In this document: positions 1 through 6,521 of the stretch, piece after piece
How positions within the stretch are numbered: position 1 is the first letter of the stretch
Layout: every line of letters begins with the position of its first letter
Assembly (NCBI GenBank): GCA_900314935.1
Contig: OMXE01000001.1
Location: forward strand, 124,001-188,000
Source of the DNA: an uncultured Prevotella sp.
GTDB lineage: Bacteria; Bacteroidota; Bacteroidia; Bacteroidales; Bacteroidaceae
Reading direction: 5' to 3'
Length of the DNA: 64,000 nt
Notes under the pieces: model-generated
Database searches by the model: none
What the model saw: only the letters and a program-made list of their open reading frames with translations
Told to the model about the DNA's origin: nothing
Program-made: the position numbers and the translations under genes

Positions 1-269
1 TCTATGCCACACTCTTCGGTATTGCCGATCAGGTGATCAAGGATATGAAGGCCATCAATCCTGATTATTTCAATATGGATCATGTGGCAGAACAGATGGC
101 TGACAACCTCACACTGCCCACTATCTATTCCACCCTGCATTCCAGTACGACACGGGCTGCCGTGAGCAAGGCCGAACGTGAAGCAAGAGTCTCCGGTAGA
201 GGCGGTCATGTTTCATGGGGCGGCGGTGGCGGCTTCTCCGGCGGTGGCTTCGGAGGAGGTGTGAGATAG
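1..269 (+). CDS. C-terminal end of a DUF2207/TPM-like membrane protein (5' partial)
   Basis: The reading frame is open from the left edge, so the gene begins outside the window; about 88 residues are visible. The visible part starts YATLFGIADQVIKDM, as in the cytoplasmic C-terminal part of DUF2207 proteins. It ends in a glycine/serine-rich tail (GGGGGFSGGGFGGGVR), which is characteristic of that family and of TPM-domain membrane proteins. The molecular function of the family is not well defined. A heptamer repeat array begins on the last base of the TAG stop codon. The assignment rests on the tail and a short conserved stretch only, because the membrane domain is not in view. Confidence 0.6.
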   Translation, partial: YATLFGIADQVIKDMKAINPDYFNMDHVAEQMADNLTLPTIYSTLHSSTTRAAVSKAEREARVSGRGGHVSWGGGGGFSGGGFGGGVR

Positions 270-402
270 AGGCAAGAGGCAAGGAAAAAGAGGCGAGAAG
301 TGAGAGGTGAGAAGTGAGAGAAATGAACTACGATACAGAGCCTGTATCTCTAAAACTATTCTCTTGCCTCTCACCTCTCACTTCTCACCTCTTATTTCTT
401 AT
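269..402. repeat. Inverted pair of heptamer arrays between convergent genes
   Basis: Positions 269-324 read as eight consecutive 7-mers: GAGGCAA, GAGGCAA, GGAAAAA, GAGGCGA, GAAGTGA, GAGGTGA, GAAGTGA, GAGAAAT. Positions 361-402 read as six 7-mers of the complementary kind: CTCTTGC, CTCTCAC, CTCTCAC, TTCTCAC, CTCTTAT, TTCTTAT. The two arms can pair into a long imperfect hairpin. The loop between them holds a smaller perfect hairpin, GATACAG-AGC-CTGTATC. The element fills the gap between the convergent DUF2207-like and esterase genes, so it may act as a two-way terminator; that role is inferred. Confidence 0.75.
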
Positions 403-406
403 CAAT

Positions 407-2266
407 CTACAAACTTTCCAACATTTTGATCAATGCTTTTCTGCGCTCAGGCCATGTCTTGAAGTCATCGGCCTTAAGTGTGGGCACTTCACCCATGCCC
501 TGCTGACCACCCTGTCGCATCTCACCAATCATGATCATGACGGGCTTGATCTTATTGTCGGCCACGAGCTTGTCAACCACGGCATCAGCACCACCAATCT
601 TGAACCAGCTCTCTACGGTGTCGTCCTTACCGGGTACTAAACGGATGAAGGCGGGGCGCTCACTGCGGTCGGCTGTGGCAGGCATGTAGGTAGCCCTGTT
701 ACGACTGTAGCTTACCGTTCCGTGAGGAATATCGCCCATCGCAGCGAAGTTATACTCGTTGGAGGGGTGGTTGGCGACGCTGGGCTTGAAACCCTTTACG
801 GGTGCCAGATACATGTCGTTGGGGTCGGCAACGGCCATGCCATCCACAGAGAAGTAATAGGTGAACGGCTCGAAGAGGTTGGCCGACTGCTCCTTCTTGA
901 GTTCTATTGACCATACGCCATCATTGTCTTTCGTCATCGGCAGGGGCTTGTCGAAGATCTCGGCACAGAACGTTACCTGCTGGGCATTCTCAGCCTTGAA
1001 ACGGAAGATGATACCATCTTTCTGGTAATCTGGTGAGGTAATAGGACGCGGGAATAATCTACCCATCACGGCAGGTGTCAGCTGCGACTCGTTACCTGTG
1101 GCAACAGGTGTGGGCTGACTGTCCTTCAATGCGGCCTTGGAAGCCTCGGGGTTGAACAGCAACGGCATGGTTTTGGTGAGGAAATACTTGGCGTTCATCC
1201 AGGTATGACCGAACTTGTCGTGCGTGAATTCCTTCACCGAACGGATTCCTTTCTTGTCGAGGTGTTCCATGTAGTCGCGGGCAGTACCGAAGAGGAAGTC
1301 GTCAGTACCCACACCTAACCAGAACAGATGAATCTTACTGTTTGTGTCGTCGGCATTGTCATACACGCCACCAGGCAGTGTTGTCGAGGTGAACGAGCTG
1401 TAGCTGCACAGGTAAGAGAACTTGTCGAGATTGGTCAAGCCAATCATCAAGCCCTGGTTACCACCACGTGAGAAACCACCAATGGCACGGTGGTCACGAT
1501 CGTTGATGGTGCGGTAGTGCTGCTCCACATACGGCATCAGATCGTTGATGACATCCTTGGTGAACACATCACCGCCAAAACGCATCTGGGGGACACCAGC
1601 CTCAGCAGGCACTGTGCTCAGCAGCTTCGACGGGTTGCCATAGGGCAGCACAATGATCATCTCCTGTGCTTTACCTTCAGCCAGCAGGTTATCGAGGATG
1701 TAGTTCATCCTTCCCACCTTGTAGTACACCTCTTCGGTATCGGTGGTACCGCTGATCAGATAGAACACGGGGTATTGTTTGTCACGGTTGCGCATATAGC
1801 CTGGCGGCAGATAGACGATAGCCTGGTTCGTGCTACCTAAGCTCTTGGAGAAGTAATGGATATAATTCACTGAGCCGTGAGGCACATCCTTGATGTCGTG
1901 TGCCAGAGAACCCGTCTTGGCGGGGATGTCCAGCAGACTGTTCTTGAAGCCCTCGTTGGGGAAGTACTGGTCGCACTGGGGATCCATCACACTCACGCCG
2001 TCAACCACGAAACAATAGGGGTACATGTCGGGGGCAGCAGGACCCAAGGTAACGGTCCACAAGCCCGTCTTGGCGTCTTTCTTCATGTCGTGCCTGCCGG
2101 CAAACTGTACATCTACCTGAACGCTCTTTGCTTTGTCGTTCTTGAACTGGAAGGTTACTGTGCCATCATTGTTGAAAATGGTGGATGGCTGAGTTGCAGA
2201 TGACTGTGCCCAGCTGACTACACCAAGGCACATCATCATGAACAATGACAATAGTTTTCTTTTCAT
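407..2266 (-). CDS. Secreted esterase with E-set (CBM48-like) domains and a truncated second esterase repeat
   Basis: This 619-aa protein has a signal peptide (MKRKLLSLFMMMCLGVVSWA-Q) and is probably exported to degrade plant polysaccharide esters. Residues about 27-130 form an immunoglobulin-like E-set/CBM48 domain. Residues about 130-375 form an esterase-D-type alpha/beta hydrolase of the XynZ/feruloyl or acetyl esterase kind, with nucleophile motif GFSRGG (Ser266), an acid in GTDD (about 322) and catalytic His354 in FGHTW. A second E-set domain (about 395-510) follows, then about 110 residues that resemble the start of a second esterase domain (VESWFKIGGADAVVDKLV). That second copy stops before any catalytic Ser, Asp or His, so it looks degenerate. 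The substrate cannot be read from sequence. The ATG at 2266 is followed directly by the signal peptide. Confidence 0.85.
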   Translation of the reverse strand: MKRKLLSLFMMMCLGVVSWAQSSATQPSTIFNNDGTVTFQFKNDKAKSVQVDVQFAGRHDMKKDAKTGLWTVTLGPAAPDMYPYCFVVDGVSVMDPQCDQYFPNEGFKNSLLDIPAKTGSLAHDIKDVPHGSVNYIHYFSKSLGSTNQAIVYLPPGYMRNRDKQYPVFYLISGTTDTEEVYYKVGRMNYILDNLLAEGKAQEMIIVLPYGNPSKLLSTVPAEAGVPQMRFGGDVFTKDVINDLMPYVEQHYRTINDRDHRAIGGFSRGGNQGLMIGLTNLDKFSYLCSYSSFTSTTLPGGVYDNADDTNSKIHLFWLGVGTDDFLFGTARDYMEHLDKKGIRSVKEFTHDKFGHTWMNAKYFLTKTMPLLFNPEASKAALKDSQPTPVATGNESQLTPAVMGRLFPRPITSPDYQKDGIIFRFKAENAQQVTFCAEIFDKPLPMTKDNDGVWSIELKKEQSANLFEPFTYYFSVDGMAVADPNDMYLAPVKGFKPSVANHPSNEYNFAAMGDIPHGTVSYSRNRATYMPATADRSERPAFIRLVPGKDDTVESWFKIGGADAVVDKLVADNKIKPVMIMIGEMRQGGQQGMGEVPTLKADDFKTWPERRKALIKMLESL

Positions 2267-2316
2267 AGATTTTATTAATGATAATGAATGATTGATTTGC
2301 TGTGGAGAAAGGGTCT

Positions 2317-3501
2317 TTAGCCCCTTGCCATCTTGTATATCGCTTCCATGTCGGGCGCATGGAGCACCTTCAGACAGCCGCAGGTGGCAGTATAGTCACG
2401 ACTGCACTTGCGGGTCATCTCCCGGATCTCATCATCGGTGATGTCACGACCGATGAGTTCCTTGATGTTGATAGGCATACCGATGGCATGGTAGAAACAC
2501 TCCATGGCCTCAATGCCCTTGATGGCCGTACCCTCAGGATCGGTGAAATCGTTCGGCACATCCATCACGTTTACTGCAAAGCGCACGAAACGACTCAGGT
2601 TCTCGTGCATCACATAGCGAGCCCAGCTCGGCCAGATAGCCGCCAGACCGGCACCATGTGTCACGTCGAACATACCACTCAGCTCGTGCTCCAGCTGATG
2701 CGTGGCCCAGTCGTCGCTGATGCCGCAGCCGGTCAGTCCGTTGTGTGCCACACTGCCGCCCCACATAATCTGGGCGCGGTGACGATAATCCTCGGGATTC
2801 TTCAGTACCTCGAACACGGCCGTCTTCATGCGGCGCAATACCGCCTCGGCCAGATCGGTGGTCAGATCCATATCGTCATCCTTGGTGAAGTAACGCTCCA
2901 TGGTGTGCATCATCATATCGGTCACACCTGCTGCCGTCTGATAGGGAGGCAAGGTAAAGGTGCGGCGCGGATTCATGATGGCGAACTTTGGACGCGACAT
3001 ATCGTTCGAGTAGCCGAGTTTCACATCACCATCCTCATTGGTAATCACACTCGCCTCGCTCATCTCACTTCCTGCTGCAGGAATGGTCAGCACCGAAGCC
3101 ACGGGCAGCATTCCTGTGGGTTCAGCCTTTCCTAAATAGAGATCCCATACATCCCCATCGTAGCAAACACCATAGGCGATGCATTTGGACGAGTCGATAA
3201 CACTACCACCGCCAACGGCGAGGACGAAATCAATCCCTTCCTTGCGGCAGATATCAATACCCTTCTGGGCTAACGACAGTCTGGGGTTGGGCACTACGCC
3301 CCCTAACGTCACATATTCCACGCCACCCTCACGGAGCAGTCCGCAGATCTTGTCAAGCAGTCCTGAGCGCACGGCACTCTGGCCGCCGTAATGTACCAGC
3401 ACCTTCATGCCACCATACTTCTTTACCAGTTGAGCCACCTGCTCCTCTGATTGTTCACCGAACACCACTTCTGTCGGTGTGTAGTAATGAAAGTCCTTCA
3501 T
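2317..3501 (-). CDS. Iron-containing alcohol dehydrogenase (butanol dehydrogenase type)
   Basis: This is a 394-aa group III alcohol dehydrogenase of the YqhD/BDH kind, a soluble enzyme that reduces aldehydes to alcohols, usually with NADPH. The N-terminal nucleotide-binding part has the typical GGGSVIDSSK motif. Candidate metal ligands are the Asp and His of GVTDMMMHTMERYF and two histidines in the segment running from DDWATHQLEHEL to FDVTHGAGLA. The length matches the family. The gene lies 50 bp upstream of the secreted esterase on the same strand, with no obvious functional link. Substrate is not predictable; a role in redox balance or aldehyde detoxification is inference. Confidence 0.93.
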   Translation of the reverse strand: MKDFHYYTPTEVVFGEQSEEQVAQLVKKYGGMKVLVHYGGQSAVRSGLLDKICGLLREGGVEYVTLGGVVPNPRLSLAQKGIDICRKEGIDFVLAVGGGSVIDSSKCIAYGVCYDGDVWDLYLGKAEPTGMLPVASVLTIPAAGSEMSEASVITNEDGDVKLGYSNDMSRPKFAIMNPRRTFTLPPYQTAAGVTDMMMHTMERYFTKDDDMDLTTDLAEAVLRRMKTAVFEVLKNPEDYRHRAQIMWGGSVAHNGLTGCGISDDWATHQLEHELSGMFDVTHGAGLAAIWPSWARYVMHENLSRFVRFAVNVMDVPNDFTDPEGTAIKGIEAMECFYHAIGMPINIKELIGRDITDDEIREMTRKCSRDYTATCGCLKVLHAPDMEAIYKMARG

Positions 3502-3549
3502 ATTTATGTAGAAATACAGTAATAATTCTGCTTTATGTCAAAGATTTTG

Positions 3550-3557
3550 CAAATATA
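3550..3557 (-). promoter_or_regulatory. Putative -7 box (TATATTTG) for the alcohol dehydrogenase
   Basis: On the minus strand the sequence reads TATATTTG, matching the Bacteroidetes -7 consensus TAnnTTTG, about 50 nt upstream of the alcohol dehydrogenase ATG. I found no clear TTTG -33 box at the usual spacing, so this is supported by one half-site only. Confidence 0.4.
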
Positions 3558-3607
3558 ATGAATTTGATTGAGAAAACGATAATTATTGTCATTTTTCTTC
3601 ACCACAT

Positions 3608-4501
3608 TCAGACATTACCTAAATAAACATACTTCAGTCCTTCGTCCATGGCAATTTGTCGGGCATTACGTAAGGTTTGGACAGGTGTGGGAGGAATGTC
3701 GTGCATACGGTAGCGGGGAAAGAAACGACTGAAGTGAAGGGGTGTTTCCTCCATCCCGTTATCCACCATCCATCGGCACATCCTACGAATCATCTCCATG
3801 TCATCATTGATGCCAGGAATCACGAGATTGGTCAGCTCTATCCATACTCCAGCCTTCTTCATGGCAAGGATCGTGTTGAGAACCACTGATAGACGACCGC
3901 CGCTGATGCGTTGATAGATATCGTCACTGAATGATTTTAAGTCGATATTGGCCGCATCCAGGTAGGGTAGGAGGTCGGCTAACGGTTCCTGGTTCACATA
4001 GCCTGCCGTTACAAGGATATTCCACAATCCTTTCTCGTGTGCCAAACGTGCTATATCCGTTACATATTCTATATAGGTAAGCGGTTCGGTGTAGGTATAG
4101 GCAATGCCCGGACAATGGTATTTCGCACAAAGACCAACCATTTGCTCTGGCGTCAGGTTGTAATGATCCACCTCATCAGGTGCAGTCTGTGAGATATCAT
4201 GGTTCTGACAGTTCAGACAACGGAAGTTACACCCCGTGCAGGCCATCGACAGACAAGTGGTGCCTGGGTGGAAATGGTAGAGCGGCTTCTTCTCGATAGG
4301 ATCAACGGCCAGCGAACAAGGCTTCCCGTAAACCTCGCTGACGAGTACTCCTTCGTGGTTCCTGCGACTACGGCATCTTCCCGTCTTACCAGGGGTTATA
4401 CGACAGTGATGAGGACAGAGTAAGCACTCCACTGCCCCATCCTCCAATCGCTGATAATACCTACATGCTATACCCGATTCTTCTCGCTGCGTATCAAGCA
4501 T
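3608..4501 (-). CDS. amrS: AmmeMemoRadiSam system radical SAM enzyme
   Basis: This 297-aa protein has the radical SAM iron-sulfur motif CNFRCLNC (Cys91, Cys95, Cys98), which binds the 4Fe-4S cluster and S-adenosylmethionine. The N-terminus carries extra cysteine pairs (CLLCPHHC and a following C-R-C region) that could hold a further metal site; these are typical of AmrS and related pyruvate formate-lyase-activating-enzyme-like proteins. The neighbouring gene encodes fused MEMO1 and AMMECR1 domains, the two families that give AmmeMemoRadiSam its name. The substrate of the system is unknown. The gap to that upstream gene is only 35 bp and is filled by a heptamer array. Confidence 0.9.
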   Translation of the reverse strand: MLDTQREESGIACRYYQRLEDGAVECLLCPHHCRITPGKTGRCRSRRNHEGVLVSEVYGKPCSLAVDPIEKKPLYHFHPGTTCLSMACTGCNFRCLNCQNHDISQTAPDEVDHYNLTPEQMVGLCAKYHCPGIAYTYTEPLTYIEYVTDIARLAHEKGLWNILVTAGYVNQEPLADLLPYLDAANIDLKSFSDDIYQRISGGRLSVVLNTILAMKKAGVWIELTNLVIPGINDDMEMIRRMCRWMVDNGMEETPLHFSRFFPRYRMHDIPPTPVQTLRNARQIAMDEGLKYVYLGNV

Positions 4502-4506
4502 ATCAC

Positions 4507-4539
4507 ACTTATCACTTGTTACTTGTTACTTATCACTTA
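4507..4539. repeat. Heptamer array overlapping a stop codon
   Basis: The array reads ACTTATC, ACTTGTT, ACTTGTT, ACTTATC, ACTTA, i.e. four and two-thirds 7-nt units. It lies between the radical SAM gene and the MEMO1-AMMECR1 gene, and its last three bases are the stop codon of the latter. Confidence 0.7.
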
Positions 4540-6024
4540 AAACACGATGGCTTCATACACATACAGTTCCGCATCGCGCCAGCCGTCCCAACCTATTCCT
4601 GCCTTGTCTTGTGCGCAATGTCCCACAAACTCCTCCTTGGTCCAGTTCACCTCATCGGCCACCTGAGGCAGGAAGGTGCCGCTGCGATGACCTTTGCGGA
4701 TATAGATTCCATGCTTGTGCAGTTGGAACTCGTCAAGACTCTGTATGCGGCGCATGGGAGTAAGCACAGAGATCTCAATATCGAGATCATCCAGCTCATC
4801 CCGAGTGACGGGTTCGAAGCGGGGATCGCCAAAGGCTGCAGAACGAGCCATCTCGGCCACTACTTCATGCAAGGGAATATCCTCGCCGAAATGACCGATG
4901 CAGCCACGCAGTCGACCCTTTTTATGGAGGGAGACGAAAGCACCACATTTTTCATTGAACTTTGGACTTTGAACATTGAACTTTTCAATGCGTTTCCCAT
5001 CCAAAGAGTCCTTGATGCTCTTATAGGCAATCTCTTTCAGTGCACGCTTCTCCTCGTCAGACAAGGTGAAGTCTTTTTCTCCTTCTCCTCGTAGGATGGC
5101 GAACGAATGGTAACCCACCACCCGGTTCGGATCATGGTCGTCTATATCACCAGAGTTCTGATACAGCAGGTGCTTCACCTGATACCGACTGTCGAGCATG
5201 AGCATCAGCGTGATGATGGGAAACCCGCCGCAGGCGCTTGTAGCCAGGTTGCGTATGCCGCTGCGGGCGTTGGCTTCGATGGTGGTAATGAACTTCTTTA
5301 CGTCACCGCTGGCCACAGCCTCCCCCGTCTTTGCATCTACCTTGCAAGCATCGGTATAAGAAGGATAATGAGAGAAGTCGCTACTGATGATGAAGAGGTT
5401 TTCATCGTTGAACCAAGGCTTCAGCACCTCGGCTATCCTCTTCAGCTTGGTATAGTCGTTGGTGGAGATAATAATCGGTACGATGGGCGGCACTTCTTTA
5501 GGGTTTAGTGAAGAGTGGGAAGTATAGAATCGTTGCAGGAAGGGCAGCTGAACCTCCAGACAGTGCTCACGGTCGTGCGCCTCAGGACGGTAGTTGAAAA
5601 TACTGTCAGTCTGAGTCAGCTCCAGACAGGTCTGGCGGTCAACCCTAATCTTTCCCAAAGGAGTGGAATAATAGTCGGCCTCCGTATTCACCGATGCCCC
5701 GTCGAGCCATTCCTGATGACTGGGACCTAACAAAAAGATTCTCTTATACCTCCTTTCAGGATGAAGGGTCATGTATGCTGAGGCCGCCACATTACCCGAA
5801 AAATAATAACCCGCGTGGGGCACAATCAGTGCTGCTACATTCTTGAAGGGATTGCTGGGAGTATGACGAGCCAGCAAACTGTCCACTTCTTGTCCCAGCA
5901 CCTTGGGATCACCCTCATAGAAACGCCCTGCCTGTGTAGCTGGTCTTACCACAGGCGTTGTTGTCTGTCCGTTGCAATTCATCATCATCATAGTTGTTAT
6001 GATCAGTAATGACCTCTTCCACAT
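4537..6024 (-). CDS. AmmeMemoRadiSam proteins B and A fused (MEMO1 + AMMECR1)
   Basis: I start this 495-aa protein at the ATG at 6024. That start gives an export-type N-terminus, MWKRSLLIITTMMMMNC, and lies 7 bp after the preceding zinc-ribbon gene; an upstream in-frame start would overlap that gene heavily. Cys17 could be a lipoprotein cysteine, but the lipobox is weak. Residues about 27-300 are a MEMO1 domain related to class III extradiol dioxygenases, with the putative metal/active-site residues in VPHAGYYFSG, DREHCLEVQ and SACGGFP. Residues about 315-495 are an AMMECR1 domain with the family core LRGCIGHF. The linker between the domains is partly encoded by a heptamer array. The genetic association with the radical SAM enzyme is conserved, but the chemistry is unknown. 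Confidence 0.9.
   Translation of the reverse strand: MWKRSLLIITTMMMMNCNGQTTTPVVRPATQAGRFYEGDPKVLGQEVDSLLARHTPSNPFKNVAALIVPHAGYYFSGNVAASAYMTLHPERRYKRIFLLGPSHQEWLDGASVNTEADYYSTPLGKIRVDRQTCLELTQTDSIFNYRPEAHDREHCLEVQLPFLQRFYTSHSSLNPKEVPPIVPIIISTNDYTKLKRIAEVLKPWFNDENLFIISSDFSHYPSYTDACKVDAKTGEAVASGDVKKFITTIEANARSGIRNLATSACGGFPIITLMLMLDSRYQVKHLLYQNSGDIDDHDPNRVVGYHSFAILRGEGEKDFTLSDEEKRALKEIAYKSIKDSLDGKRIEKFNVQSPKFNEKCGAFVSLHKKGRLRGCIGHFGEDIPLHEVVAEMARSAAFGDPRFEPVTRDELDDLDIEISVLTPMRRIQSLDEFQLHKHGIYIRKGHRSGTFLPQVADEVNWTKEEFVGHCAQDKAGIGWDGWRDAELYVYEAIVF
4957..4985. repeat. Heptamer array inside coding sequence (MEMO1-AMMECR1 linker)
   Basis: Four 7-nt units, GAACTTT, GGACTTT, GAACATT, GAACTTT, lie inside the coding sequence. 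On the minus strand they encode the linker peptide around EKFNVQSPKFNE, between the MEMO1 and AMMECR1 domains. Confidence 0.65.
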
Positions 6025-6031
6025 ATCTGTT

Positions 6032-6325
6032 CTATGTCCAAAACTCTTTCTCACCTGTCTCTTCCATATAGCCCTGACACTTCGGACAGGTCTTCTTATC
6101 CCATATCCGGATATTGTCGCTGCCGCACTGAAGACACAATCGTCCCACCTCGCTCCGATACGACGGGGCCACATCAGCAATGATACCACCCACCACGATA
6201 TTCTGGATGGTATGGCAGTCGGGACACGACATGGCTGTTATCTGCTGACGGAACAGTCCGCGCCCCTCATACACCTCAGTCTCATATCCACAAGTCTTGC
6301 AGCGATATTTCCGTTTCCAAGCCAT
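6032..6325 (-). CDS. Small zinc-ribbon protein
   Basis: This 97-aa protein has four CxxC knuckles: YRCKTCGY, MSCPDCHT, RLCLQCGS and KTCPKCQG. They suggest two zinc-ribbon or rubredoxin-like metal sites. No catalytic domain, signal peptide or membrane segment is visible, so the function is unknown. It lies 7 bp upstream of the MEMO1-AMMECR1 gene on the same strand and is very probably co-transcribed with the AmmeMemoRadiSam genes. Confidence 0.75.
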   Translation of the reverse strand: MAWKRKYRCKTCGYETEVYEGRGLFRQQITAMSCPDCHTIQNIVVGGIIADVAPSYRSEVGRLCLQCGSDNIRIWDKKTCPKCQGYMEETGEKEFWT

Positions 6326-6460
6326 TCACAAGTTACGATAATGATCAGAATCCCCTGATCTTTTTCTTCTGCAAAAATAATAAACAATCAGGAAAAAGCC
6401 AAGAAATCATCACCTTATTTTATACAACTTCCTTTTAACTTCCCTTTATTATTCCTTTCC

Positions 6461-6491
6461 TGCAACTTTTTTGTCGTGCGCTCCGTCTATA
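6461..6491 (+). promoter_or_regulatory. Putative ECF sigma-factor promoter
   Basis: The sequence has GCAAC followed by a T-run (6462-6470) and GTCTAT (6485-6490), with 18 nt between the AAC and the GTCTAT. This has the look of an ECF (sigma-E type) promoter with an AAC -35 motif and a GTC-containing -10 motif. It sits about 30 nt upstream of the beta-barrel protein gene and differs from the TAnnTTTG housekeeping type seen elsewhere here. The rest of 6326-6460 shows nothing I can name. Confidence 0.45.
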
Positions 6492-6521
6492 GGTTAGTTT
6501 TAGGATAATTAACAGCTTATT

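Noticed and set aside
2302..3135. A 277-codon open frame antisense to the alcohol dehydrogenase
   Set aside because: It lies wholly over a well-matched gene, has no family match by eye, and is histidine-rich in the way antisense frames of this gene type often are.
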